Source: Cocos nucifera
Lineage: Eukaryota > Streptophyta > Magnoliopsida > Arecales > Arecaceae
Reading direction: 5' to 3'
Length of the DNA: 64,000 bases
NCBI GenBank assembly: GCA_006176705.1
Contig: QRFJ01000006.1
Coordinates: 6,743,115-6,807,114, forward strand
Below, piece after piece: positions 35,159 to 46,649 of this stretch. Below the pieces are notes generated by a model. It had not been told where the DNA came from, made no database searches, and was given only the letters and a program-made list of their open reading frames with translations. Every line of letters starts with the position of its first letter. Position 1 is the stretch's first letter. A program made the translations under genes and the position numbers.

Positions 35159-35178
35159 ATATATATATATATATATAA
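35159..35178. repeat. (TA)n microsatellite
   Basis: A short run of about ten TA units lies some 60 bases before the first kinase-gene codons at 35241. Confidence 0.85.
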
Positions 35179-35240
35179 TGCTCTTCTTCTGCTCACCCTC
35201 TTCTTTCTTGTTTCGCAAAGCGATCCGGTTCCTTGCCGGG

Positions 35241-35710
35241 ATGGGAAACTCCTCGCAAAGTAGAAGACGCACCCCCAAACCAAATAAAGAACCCCAGCTT
35301 CCTTGCGGCGATGGACAACTGCTGTCCTCTCCGCCAGGATCGTGGTGGACCGCGGCACCGGGGAGCTCCTGGCTTGCAAGACCCTCCCCAAGCGCAAGCT
35401 CCGCACCGCCGTCGATGTCGAGGACGTCCGCCGAGAGGTCGCCATCAAGCGCCACCTCCCCAGGCATCGTGAGCCTTCGAGAGGCCTGCGAGGACGAGCA
35501 CGCCGTCCATGTCTTCATGGAGCCCTTCGATCGCACCGTCGCCTTCGGGCACGGGACCGAGCGGGCCGCTGCGTCTGTCATCTGGACGACTAGCATGGCG
35601 TGATCCATTCCACCGCCACCTCGAGCCGGAAAACTCTCTATTTGCCAACAAGAAGGCGAATCCGCCCCTGAAGGCTGTCGATTTTGGGTCGTCCGTATTC
35701 CTCGAGCCCC
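35241..35710 (+). pseudogene. CDPK pseudogene, first exon (kinase N-lobe and catalytic loop)
   Basis: The reading frame shifts at least twice: near 35460, where the region after HLPRH moves frame, and near 35600, just before HRHLEPEN. A likely ancestral donor CC|GTGAGT stands at 35711, directly after VFLEP, where subgroup III CDPK genes usually have their first intron. GC-rich composition contrasts with the surrounding AT-rich DNA, as usual for first exons of monocot kinases. Confidence 0.8.
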
Positions 35711-37853
35711 GTGAGTGTTCTGTTGCTTTCGAGTCCGATGATTTTGCTCTAGTTATGATTGGTTTCGATGAATTGTCGTTTAAAAATTCGATTTTAAGAG
35801 CTGCATTTGATCTGGGAGACTACTCTGAAGTCAATGCTCCTCTTAATAGAACAAAATGCGGGGAATTTCTTAATTGTTTGTACATTGGAAAGGAGATTCC
35901 AATGGAATTCGCAAAAAAAAGGTCCAAAATGTTGTTAGGATCAATTTGTTGTGTTTCCCTAATTCAGAACGCTGAGGTGGATGTGTAGAAAAATCGGGAA
36001 GGATGAAGCCAAGATGCATGAGTGACTACTTTGAAGCCAAATGACGTCAGAATTATGGAGATCCAACTAAAGTGGTGTCAATAATTATGCCTAACATCTC
36101 TGAAGGCATTGGAAAGGTGAATGACTTAAATGAATATATCCTCCTAGGGTCTGACAAAATGTGGGAAGGGCCTAAGCTAAATCAATCGTATGCATTTTGC
36201 GAGGAAAGACTCCAAAATGCTGCATGGCTAGAGAATGTTAACAAAGGGTGTTTTGTGAAGGTGACTCACAATTCTACGTTCAGGTCTTCTTTGTTATGGT
36301 TATGAATGCATCAGCTTGGTCCGGATGCTCACGAAAAAAATCTAACCACATAACATTGTGGACTGACACCAATCCTTGGTGAATATCATCATATTCAGCT
36401 GCTTGGAGCGGTCACTAACATGTGGAATTATTTATTAAGCATTCTTGGCTGCAAAAACATTAAATATCTGGTTTTATACATCATCCATCGTGCATATAAT
36501 GTCAAGAGGGGTTTGGACAGGGTTCAAACATGTTTTTTGTGCATGTGCACGCGTCAGAGAGAGATAGCAGCCCTTTTCTATGGTCAAAAAGGGTGACCCA
36601 GTGCAAGAGCCTCCTACTTTTAGGGTTTCAGAATGGTCAGATTTACGCAACCATACCCTCATGTGCAGGGTGGTTGTTTCCATGTTTCAATCCCATGGTA
36701 TCCAATTCACAGTGGAGCAAGATTCGCCCTCTCATTTTCTACATTCACATGTTTCTCAATTGAAAATGGTGATATGGTCATTTGATGCATGCATATTATC
36801 AACAGCCGCCAGGCTTGACTTCTTTCGTTACACTTATTTTTAAATAACTGCAGTAACCTAATTCTTTTAAGCATCATGTCACGGTACATCAAAGTTCAGT
36901 TTGGTCATAATCCAACCACTGAGAGTTGTAATTTGTACCATAATCAATGAATTTGGGGCATCCTTCCCTTGAAAAAAAGGAATTCTGGAAGCATGAGTCT
37001 TAGATTTTTCGAGTTCTAGCACATTTTGACACTTGGATGCAATCACAATACAGCACAAATACAACAAACAATCCATGACATATGAAAGAGTGTTTTGCTT
37101 ACTGTAGCTGGAAGCATCATCACCTGGCACAGACATTGTGCAGGAAGCAGGATGCTGAAGGGCATTTTAATGCAAGGCAAGGCACTTCAGCTCTGATCTA
37201 GTTGATGTGTGAGACAATATTAATATGTAGTTCCTAGAATTCTGATAAAACTTTACTCTGTTAAATATCTGTTATACAAGTGCATGCTGCTAATTAGCCC
37301 GTTTGTTCTAATAGTCAACGCATATTTTCATATGATCATGTACCTATATTGTACAGATGTGCTTGAATGCGAGGCTTTTGGTATTTCAAAGTGCCATACA
37401 CTTTTTGGAATATCGAGAAAGTTGATACTCATGATGTCTTTATTCATATCAGACTCTGGTTATTTAGGGATAATGGCGTAACTAGGATGAATCTGAAAAG
37501 GTCTGAAGCGTACATAGCATATTTGTTTTTTGATATTTTTGAAGTACTAAAAGAAATCCAATGGTAAAAGTTTAACTTTATTGTACGCTATTCCTCATTC
37601 AAATATTTGGTGTATTTTTTCCCTTAGCATTAGTGTTTTTTTTTTTTTGTTTTTGTTTTTTGCCTGGTAAATAGTATTAGTTTTTTTAACATCATAGGTG
37701 AAAGGTTTGCTGAAATTGTTGGAAGTCCATGCCACCTATTGAAGCTGTCTGCTAGCTTTCTGTAGGGTATGTGTAGTTTGGATTGCCATCTATTCTTATT
37801 TTTTCTTTTACATAACTATATTGGAGTGATGTACCCTTTTTTTCTTCATTGCA
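35711..37853 (+). other. Degenerate intron region of the CDPK pseudogene, kinase C-lobe missing
   Basis: The expected exons for the activation segment and the C-lobe (GSPYYMAPEVL, DIWSAGVILYILL) were looked for in all three forward frames and not seen. Either they were deleted or they decayed beyond recognition. Poly-T runs occur near 37640. No other gene was recognised. Confidence 0.45.
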
Positions 37854-37854
37854 G

Positions 37855-38432
37855 AGCATCCTTTGTTTAATGTTAAAAAGGTTCCAAACATTCCCTTGTA
37901 GAGATTGCAAAGTCAAGACGTAAGCAGGTTTCAATGATGAATAGATTCAAAAAGGGAGCTCTTATGTCTGAAGTTTTCAATTTCTGGAACCTGTTAGTTT
38001 TTTTTTCTCCCCAGCCCTTCTTTCTTGTTCTCTTGTTCTCGCACCTGTGGTGTAAATATCTAAAATATATGGTGTCGATGATTTTTGCTGACAGGGCGGT
38101 TGTTACTGATCGTTTATCTGTCAATGAAGTTGAAGACATGAGAGAAATGTTCAAGTTGATCGACTCAATTTCTGGATCCTACTAGTTTTTTTTCTTCCCC
38201 CTGCCCTTCTTTCTTTTTCTCACACCTGCGGTGTAAATATCTAAAATATCTGGTGTCGATGATTTTTCCTGACAGGGCAGGTTGTTGCTGATCGTTTATC
38301 TGTCGATGAAGTTGAAGACTTAAGAGAAATGTTCGAGTTGATCGACACAGTAATTATGGCATTGTTTCTTTGTGAAGAACTAAAAACGGGCTCCCACCTT
38401 GTGGAGTCCGAGTTGCAAGAGCTTATTGAAGC
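37855..38432 (+). pseudogene. CDPK pseudogene, junction and first EF-hand exons with a tandem duplication
   Basis: After TTGCAG the translation HPLFNVKKVPNIPL, then (frame-shifted) EIAKSRRKQVSMMNRFKKGAL, matches the autoinhibitory junction of CDPKs. Next come two copies of the following intron end and exon. Copy 1 has TDRLSVNEVEDMREMFKLIDS (38105-38167). Copy 2 has ADRLSVDEVEDLREMFELIDT (38288-38350) and runs on into EELKTGSHLVESELQELIEA up to a donor GTAAGT at 38433. The repeat period is about 187 bp. The calcium-binding loop after LIDT is disrupted. Confidence 0.82.
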
Positions 38433-39604
38433 TGTAAGTTTACTTCTAACATAACATGTATTACTACAGACTGTAACAATTTAACCTATATCCTGTATTG
38501 GTTGGTTGGATTCTAAACCTTCTAAATAAAAAATTAAGGTTAAAAGGAGTGCAGAGAACCAGGCATCAGTGAACAAGATGTTCATTTAAAGATTATACAA
38601 GTCAGGCCTTATGAAATATCAAAAATATGCATGCTTGTAGGTACCTTTATTTGGAAAAAGCGGTTAAAATGACAAATGGACATGCATGTGTTCACCATCT
38701 TTCACATGCTTTTTATTTTGTTGAGAGGCTTTTTTGTGTGGGGGGGTGGGGGATTCATAACCAATTGTAATATTAGTTTATTTGGCACTAGAAGAAAATT
38801 AAATATCAAAATGGATATGTTGAATTTCTGTTTTCCCAATACCCATTTTTTTCTTTGAAACCCAAGATGAATTCCATCGGACTAATATGATATCTCTTTT
38901 TTCAGCAGCAATGCGGACCGCTTTCTTCCCTTTGCTTCTGCTTCATTTTTTTTCTTTTTCTTTTGTCTGCATGTGTTGTGGTTTTGGGGATGGGGCAAAT
39001 TTCCTAGACCAACTTCTAGCATAAGAAAAATAATGTTTTAAGAGGAAATCTCCTGTGCATGCATACGTCCATCAAGCTCTTAAAAATCCACAAAATGTTC
39101 TGAAAAAATCATGTTAACATTGATTAATTCATATTATCTGACACCGAGGTTAATCCATCCTATGTCTCTGTAATAATTTCTAGCTCAAATCGTGCCAATC
39201 CTGATTACTACATACTACCTGAAGCTAATCCGTCCCATGTTCGTAATGCTAATTTCTAGCTCAAATTGATAGAAAAGATGCACAACTTTGCCTAGTATCT
39301 CCAAATGCCAAGTAATGCTCGGCTATGCACACAGGAAGCTTACTGCCTTTCAGTGTGGACTCTTTTGGGTTGGTTTAAATGTATTTGACAGTGAGTTTGG
39401 CACCATGGTAAGATTGCTTCATTATAGCCTGGGTGTTACATGTTCGAAACATGGTAACAGCTGCTCTGTGTGTTCGGGGGTAAGGCTGCATACATTTGAT
39501 GGGAGCCTCGTGCACTGGGCTGCCCTACTTTTTTTTTTTTTGACAATCCAAGATAAAACGTGTATTGAAGGTTACAGTCTTATGTGAATGCTAGTGTTTA
39601 TATT

Positions 39605-40729
39605 TCTTAGTGTAGAATTTGGTTGACGCCGGATCAAACTGGAGTGGAGGAGGATGAGATCGCCGTCGGTGATCTACAAAATAAAGTTTCGTCCGAAATT
39701 GATGGTGGTGGCTCCGGCAGGACCCTCTGACGATCAAGTCAGCTCTTTTGGTCAATAAAAATGGAGTGCTCAGAAAAGAAAAGTGAGCTTTTAAAGGGGG
39801 AGAGGAAAGCTTAGAGGAAATATATCTAGAGAGTCTTTTTTATAGACGAAGCTTGAATGATGGTGATGATCATACCGTCTGGTAGTGGGCCGCTCGAGAC
39901 CGCATGGGGTTCGGTACGAAGAGAGAAGTGTCGCTAGGCTATTAGTGGTGACCATGTCGTCCGGTCACGGACCGCATGGGGCTTGTTATGGAGAGAGCGG
40001 TGCCGCCAGATTGGTAGTGATGGCCATGCCATCCGATCGTGGGTCGCGTGGGGCTTGTTACGGAGAGAGCGATGTCGCTAGACTGGTAATGGTGACCATG
40101 TCATCTGGTGGAAGCATGCATTCGGGGTCCGACTATAAGAGCAATCCGGAATGAGGTTGGCTTCTATAGGAATCTGACTGCAGGAGCAATCCAGAAGAAG
40201 GTCGGCTCTTGGAGGAGTCCGACTGTAGGAGCGATCTGGAAGGAGTTCGGCTTCCAAAGGAGTCCGACTGCATGAGCAATCCGAAAGGAGTTTGACTCTT
40301 GAAAAAATTCGATTGCAGAAGCGGTCTGAAAGGGGTTCGATTGGGGTTCGACCACTGAGCAGTTCGGTCGGCTGAAGGAGTTCCGTGACTACTGATTGCA
40401 TTAAGCTGAGCATCAGACTGAAGAAGAACCTCGGAGGGAGTTTGGCTTCCGTAGGAGTCCGACTAGAAGAGAACCTCGAAGGGAGTTCGGCTTTTGGAGG
40501 AGTCCGATTGGAGGAGAACCTCGGAGGGAGTTCGGCTAGGGCTCAATCGCTGAGGAGCTCGGCTTGGGCTCGATCACTGAGGAGTTCGGTCGGGGCTCGG
40601 CCGCTAAAGAGTTCGATCGGCTAAAGGAGTTTGGCTAAGCCTCATCTGCTGAAGCTCTTCCGTGACTACCGATTGCATTAGGCTGAGCATCAGACTGGAC
40701 TTCGACAGGTGCGGGGTTTATCCCCAACA
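39605..40729 (-). repeat. 3' LTR of Tat2 (1125 bp)
   Basis: It aligns with 48411-49258 but is 277 bp longer. The excess equals the distance between two copies of TTCCGTGACTACNGATTGCATTA (40381 and 40658), so a 277 bp tandem duplication explains it. In this LTR the terminal TG complement is changed (TCTTAG instead of TGTTGG at the + strand start). Confidence 0.9.
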
Positions 40730-40745
40730 ATAGTCCCCTCACTCC
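40730..40745 (-). other. Polypurine tract of Tat2
   Basis: The minus strand reads GAGTGAGGGGACTAT directly before the 3' LTR start TGTTGGGG, the primer for second-strand synthesis. Confidence 0.65.
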
Positions 40746-42800
40746 GGAGTTCGAAACTCGAAGGAAGGGAGTAGAGAAAAGGCAATTGCCGAAATCCTCT
40801 TTAAGGCTCTGCGCTAGTTCGGGTTGAAGCTCAGGGGAGATCTCATCTCCAGCCAAAGTTGAAGTTGAAGTTGAGGCTCAGGGGATCTCATCTCCAACCG
40901 AGGATGAAGTTGAAGTGGAGGCTCGGAGGGATCTCATCTTCAGCCGAGGTTAAAGTTGAAGTGGAAGCTCGGAGGGATCTCATCTCCTGTCGAGGTTAAA
41001 GGAGATCTTGTCTCCTGCGGTCGAGGTTGAAGGTTGAGCTCCCCGGGGGAGATCTTATCTCCAGCAGCCGAGGTCGAAGATCGAGCTCCTCGGGGGAGAT
41101 ACTTTTTCTGCAGTCGAGGTTGGCTTGGTTGCTTAAGAGAGATCTTACCTCTGATCGAGGCTGAAGCTTGGGGGAGATCTTATCTCCTACAGCCGAGGCT
41201 GAAGCTTGGGGGAGATCTTATCTCTAGCTGAGGCTGAAGCTTGGGGGAGATCTTATCTCTTGCAGCCGAGGTTGATCGATCTCGGGAGAGATCTTATCTT
41301 TGGCCGAGGATTGAAGCTCGGAGAAGATCTTATCTCTTGCAATCGAGATTGGCCCGGTCGCTCGGGAGAGATCCTATCTCTAGCCGAGGTTGATTCGAGC
41401 GAGATCTTATCTCTGGTCAAGGCTGAAGTTCGGGGGAGATCTTATCTCCTACAGTCGAGGTTGGTTCGATTCTCGGAAGAGATCTTACCTCTGATCGAGT
41501 TGAAGCTCGGGGGAGATCTTATCTCTTTCGACCAAGGTTGAAGCTTGGGGGGAGATCTTATCTGCTGTAGTCAAGGTTGGTTCGGTCCCTCGGAAGAGAT
41601 CTTATCTCTAACCAAGGTTGACTCGGACGCTCGGAAGAGATCTTATCTCTGATCGAGGTGAAGTTCGGGGGAGATCTTATCTCCCTACAGTCGAAGCTGA
41701 AGCTCGGGGGGAGATCTTATCTCCTAACAGTCGAGGTTGGCTCGGTTGCTCGGAAGAGATCCTATCTTATCTTAGCCGAGGTTGACTCAGGCGAGATCTT
41801 ATCTTTGATCGAGGCTGAAGCTTGAGGGAGATCTTATCTCCTGTAGTCGAGGTTGGTTCGATTCTCGAGAGAGATCCTGTCTCTAGTCGAGGTTGAAGCT
41901 CGGAGAAGATCTCATTTCCTACAGTCGAGGCTGAAGTTCGGGGGAGATCTTATCTCCTACAGTCGAGGTTGACTCGGAGGAGATCTTGTCTTCTGCTGGC
42001 AAAGATCTCGAAGCTCGGTCTTCGACTTTGCTCACATTAGGATGAGATTCTCCTCCTGTTCCTAACGGACTGTGGGGGCACATAAGGGCCGTTGTCAGGG
42101 TCTCTCCCTCCATCTCATCTAAAATGAATGAGGCCTTCGATTTTGCTCGCGTTATGATGAGGTTCTCCTCCTGTTCCTAACAGACTGTGGGGACACGTAA
42201 GGACCGTTGTCAGGGCCTCTTCCCCCATCTCGTTTAAAATGAATGAGGCCTTCGACTTTGCTCGCATTAGGATGAGGTTCTCCTTCTGTTCCTAACGGAC
42301 TGTGGGGGACACATAAGGACCGTTGTCAGGGCCTCTCCCTCCATCTCGTCTAAAATGAATGAGACCTTCGACGGTCGAGGTTGAAGGAGATCATATCTCT
42401 TGTAGGGGCTCGAAGGAGATCTTATCTCCTGCAGCTGAGGTTGAAGGTTGAGTTCGGAGATCTTATCTTCTGCAATCGAGCTTGAAGGTTGAACTCGGGA
42501 GAGATCTTATCTCCAGCAGTCGAGGTTGAGGCTCGGAAGAGATCTTATCTCCTGCAGCCGAGGTCGAAGGTAAAGCTCGAGGGAGATCTTATCTCCTGCA
42601 GCCGAGGTTGAACGTTGAACTCCTCAGGGGAGATCTTATCTCCAGCAGCCGAGGTTGAGGCTTGGGGGAGATCTTATCTCCTGCAGTCGAGATTGAAGGA
42701 GGTCTTATCTCCTGTTGGCGAAGATCTTGAAGCTTGGTCTTCGACTTTGCTGTTAGGACGAGATTCTCCTCCTATTCCTAACACGACCACTTTTGGTCGT
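40746..42800. repeat. Variable tandem-repeat region of Tat2 between integrase and 3' LTR
   Basis: Nearly the whole 2 kb consists of diverged units built on GGGGGAGATCTTATCTCC plus TGCAGCCGAGGTTGAAGCT, roughly 35-60 bp long, with more than thirty copies. The core GGAGAT-CTT-ATCTCC is itself an inverted repeat. Inside (about 42020-42370) a second family of ~120 bp appears in three copies (TTCGACTTTGCTCGCATTAGGATGAG...GGACTGTGGGGGCACATAAGGACCGTTGTCAGGG). Tandem arrays in the 3' untranslated part are known from Tat/Ogre elements and can give rise to satellite DNA. Confidence 0.85.
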
Positions 42801-42875
42801 TTCTTTCTTGTCATCATATAATTCTTGCATCAGAAAATAATAATGCTGAAATGAAGGAGTTTTATTGAAGGTAGA

Positions 42876-43960
42876 TTATTGGTAATACATCCTCAGATTT
42901 TTTGAGTTCCAAGATCGTGGAAGCATTATCCCTCCGAGCTTCTTCAGGCGATAAGTTTCGAGCCAGATGACCTCCATCACTTCATACGGGCCTTCCCAAT
43001 TTGGGGCAAGCTTTCTCTGACTCTGAGGCTGAGAGACGGTGACTCGCTAGAGCACTAAGTCCCCCATCCTGAATATCTTGCTTCTAACTCTGGAGTTGTA
43101 GTACCGGGCCATCTTTCGTCTGTAGGCTGCTATCCGGATGTGGGCTTCCTTCCTTTTTTCTTCCAACAGGTTGAGGTTAATTTTGAGGTCCTATAGGTTG
43201 TGCTGCTCGTTGAAGGCCATAACTCGTGCTGACGGGAGCCTAAGCTCAATCGGGATGACTGCCTCCATGTCAAAGGTCCAGATGAATGGTGTTTCTCCGA
43301 TCGGCAATCTTTGTGTAGTTCGGTATGCCCAGAGAACGTGACAGAGTTCATCCACCCAGGCCTCCTTTGCTCTATCGAGCTTCGTCCTGATGCCTTGCAG
43401 CAAAGTCCGGTTGGTCACTTCAGCTTCTTCATTAGCCTGTGGGTGAGCCACCGATGTGAAGTGGTGGGAGATGTTTAGGTTCTCACAGAACTCGGCGAAC
43501 CTCGCCTCAGTGAACTATCGCTCATTATCGGTTATGAGAGTTCGGGGCATACCAAACTGGCAGACTATCGACTTTCAGACGAAGTCCTGTACCTTGGCCT
43601 CGGTAATCTACGCTAGTAGTTCGACTTCGACCCACTTGGTGAAATAGTCGATCGCAATCAGGAGGAACTTCTGTTGTCCAGACGTCATCGAAAAAGGGCC
43701 AAGTATGTTCATTCCCCATTGCGCAAATGGTCAAGATGTACTTAGCGGAGTAAGCTTGGAGGCCGACTGCCTTTGTACGTTTGCATTCTTCTGACAGCGG
43801 TCGCATTTTTTAACATACTCTATAAAATAATGAAACAAGGTCGGCCAATAGTACTCTTGCCAAAGTAGTTTTTGTGACAGAGACCTGACTCCTATGTGAC
43901 TTCCACAAAGTCCCTCGTACACCTCTCACAATGCGAGGTCGGCCTCTGAAGGTCGGAGAC
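42876..43960 (-). pseudogene. Tat2 integrase
   Basis: The zinc-binding region reads YEGLCGSHIGVRSLSQK...YYWPTLFHYF...CDRCQKNA (43922-43800). The core is in shifted frames between 43760 and 43450. The catalytic glutamate segment AHPQANEEAEVTNRTLLQG is intact (43448-43390), followed by ELCHVLWAYRTTQRLPIGET. The C-terminal part keeps APNWEGPYEV and ends YYQ-stop at 42876-42878. Frameshifts around 43500-43740 disable it. Confidence 0.88.
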
Positions 43961-43989
43961 AACTTAGCAGCGGAAGTGAGTACAACCTC

Positions 43990-44705
43990 TTTTACAATCT
44001 GCCCTCGTACAAAACGTACCAGGAGGTTTGATTTTTGAGTTTTCGAGCTTCTTTCGGATCATGAGAAAGGACTCCCTTCTTGAGGTAGGCGACCAATGGA
44101 TCAATCCAGCTCGGTTCAAACTTCGTCTGCAGAACGACCTGGGATTTCTCTAGGCTTGGGCACTTCAGAGTCTCCAAAAATACTTCTTTGGGCAGTTCGA
44201 CTGGGGCTGAAGTCGCCAACTTGGAAACAAGATCGGCTCTTGCATTTTCTGCCCTTGGAATCTGTCGAATGCTGAAATTGCCGAAGGCCGGAGTCAAATC
44301 CTTCACTTTCCCAAGGTATTTCACCATGCTTTTCTTCCGTGCTTCGTAGTTACCATTAACTTAGTCGACCACCAACTGAAAATTGCTGTAGACTTGAAGT
44401 CGATCTATTTTCAATTTTCTTGCTATTTTTAATCCGATGATCAGCGCTTCGTATTCGGCCCCATTGTTGGTCGTAGAAAATTTGAAGCGTAGCGTGTACT
44501 CGGTGACTCCCTCGGAGCTGACCAAGACCAACCTCACACCAGCTCCAGTGGAGTTGGACGAACCATCCACGTGCAGAGCCCAAAAGTCTTTGGGAAGGTC
44601 AGCAGTTTCCTCGGAGAGGTTCGGCCGCGACAGCAGGGCGCCGGTCTCATTCTGTTCAAGCTCGGCTTCAACTGGAATGGTGCATTCTAACACAAAATCT
44701 ACCAA
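43990..44705 (-). pseudogene. Tat2 archaeal-type RNase H and linker
   Basis: ALHVDGSSNSTGAGVRLVL and STTNNGAEYEALIIGLKIA (44580-44420) are the signature of the second RNase H found only in Tat-lineage elements. A stop after VVD (44361), likely from CAG or CAA, separates it from the linker KYLGKVKDLTPAFGNFSIRQIPRAENARADLVSKLA (44320-44210; here a known motif order IPRxENxxAD). The active-site D of LHVDG is kept; the expected DSQL is NFQL. Confidence 0.88.
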
Positions 44706-44846
44706 TATTTGGACCTTGATCGATGGTCGATAGTTGATGTCAAACTCTGTGAGCTCGATTGCTGATTTTGCGATTTTTCTAGAAGCGTCTGTTCGGTAAA
44801 GGACTGCTTTTATTGATTGATCCGTGAGGAACGTTATAGTGTGCCC

Positions 44847-45985
44847 CTAAAAATAAGATTGGAGTCTCCTGACAGCCATGAGAAGAGAGTAAGTCAATTT
44901 TTTTAGTCTAGAGTGCCTAGTCTCCACATCCCTTAGGATCTGGCTTATGTAGTAGACCGATCGCTGCATCTTCGCTTCTTCCTTGATCAGGACTGCCATC
45001 AGGGCCATCGAAAAGACTGCTAGGTACAGAAATAATTTTTCTCTAGATTTGAGCTTTGCCAGCAGTGGGGGTGAGCCGAGGTACTTTTTAAGCTCCTCGA
45101 ACGTCCGTTGGCACTCCGCGGTCCAACAGAAGTTCTTTGGTTGCCTGAGAACTCGGAAGAAGGGCGTACATCGTTCGGCCGATCTTGAAACGAAGCGATT
45201 TAGGAACGCCATTTTTTCAGTCAGGTGTTGGACTTCTTTGATCATTTTTGGAGCGATCATCTTCTGAATAGCTTGGACTTTCTCGGGATTTGCTTCAATC
45301 CCGCGCCTCGACACCATCAACCCCAAAACTTTTCGGAGGTCACACCAAAGGCGCACTTGGTTGGGTTCAATTTCATCTTATGCTTTTTGAGTGCACCGAA
45401 GGTCTCTTCAAGATCAGCGAGGTGGTCTGTAGAAGCTCGGCTTTTGACGAGTATGTCATCCACGTATACCTCCATATTGCAGTCGATCTACTTCTTGAAG
45501 ATCTTATTGACCAGACGCTGGTATGTTGCCCTTGCATTTTTGAGTCCAAAGGGCATGATTGTGTAACAATAAAGACCACAGTCAGTAACAAAAGTGATTT
45601 TCTCCTCATCCTCAGATACCATCCGTATCTGGTTGTTGCCGGAGAAGGCGTCCATGAAGGTGAGGAGCTCGTGGCCAGAGGTCGCATCCACCAGTTGATC
45701 AATCGTCGGTAGAGGGTAGCTATCCTTCGAGCAGGTCTTGTTCAGCTTTTTGAAGTCAATGCACATCCTCCACTTGTTGTTCGCCTTTTTGATGAGGACC
45801 ATGTTTGAGATCCAGATCGGATAATTAACCATCTGCATGAACCCAACTTTGAGGAGCTTGTCTACTTCTTCGACGATTGCTCTCTGCCTCTCTGGGACGT
45901 GGTGGCGCATCTTTTCTTTTATCGGCTGCTGCTTCGGATCAACAGCCAGCCGATGTTCCATGACCTCGACGTCAATTTTCGACAT
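44847..45985 (-). pseudogene. Tat2 reverse transcriptase and RNase H
   Basis: The frame 45985-45488 holds the fingers and palm: NMVLIKKANNKWRMCIDFKK, CSKDSYPLPTIDQLVD, FMDAFSGNNQI and MPFGLKNARATYQRLV. It ends at a TAG after KIFKK, a likely CAG-to-TAG change. The catalytic EVYVDDILVKS follows directly and is intact (near 45460). Another frame (45356-44847) gives the thumb, AFLNRFVSRSAER, and the first RNase H with the degenerate LFLYLAVFSMAL segment. It is inactive because of the stops. Confidence 0.9.
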
Positions 45986-45997
45986 ATCCGTTGGGGT

Positions 45998-46605
45998 TCA
46001 GGCGAAGACATCTGCATTTCGCCTGAGGAAGGCAATGAGTTGCTTCCGAACCTCGTCTCCCAAGTTGGAGTCGATCTGCACCGCGTGCTCTATGTTTCCA
46101 TCGTTTAAAGGTATAGAGACGAGGTTCTCCATAGGCTCGCCCCGCTCCTCAGTGAGGTCGTCGCGGACATCCATCCCGTCAATAAGATAAGGGTCGGACC
46201 GCTCTTCCTTATGTAGGATGATTGAGTAGTAGTGCCTCGTTAGAGCCTGATCTTCCTTGATCTCTCCGATCCCGTGACTTGTCGAAAATTTCATCTTCAA
46301 ATAGTAGGTTGATACCATCGTCCGAAGTGCATTTAGACCAGGTCGGCCGAGAATAGCATTATAGGCGGACGGAGTCTTCGCGACTAGAAAATCGATCTGC
46401 GCCTTAGCCAATTTCGGGCGTTGCCCTGCAGTCACAGCCAGAGTTATTATGCCCTCAACCGGTATGGCACTGCCAGTGAATCCTACCAGCGAGAAGTTCA
46501 TGGGCCCCAAGCGATCATTGGATAAGGACATTTTCGAGAAGGCATCGTAAAGCAATACGTCAGTCGAGCTTTCATTATCCACCAAAATGCGGCGTACATC
46601 ATAGT
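45998..46605 (-). pseudogene. Tat2 aspartic protease
   Basis: The retropepsin site RILVDNESSTDVLLYDAF (about 46595-46540) is followed by FSLVGFTGSA and NAILGRPGLNALRTMVSTYY, the typical flap and end of this protease. The frame stays open to a TGA at 45998-46000 after NADVFA, where other Tat elements have tryptophan. One G-to-A change thus separates protease from reverse transcriptase. Confidence 0.85.
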
Positions 46606-46649
46606 CGGCAATGTTTAAAGTGATTACAACCGCGTCGTTGTACGAAAAC

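Noticed and set aside
35048..35608. Minus-strand open frame of 186 codons
   Set aside because: It is the complement of the GC-rich CDPK first exon and shows no domain of its own.
40746..42800. Regularly repeated short units resembling a CRISPR array
   Set aside because: Units vary in length and sequence, there are no distinct spacers, and they lie inside a plant retrotransposon.
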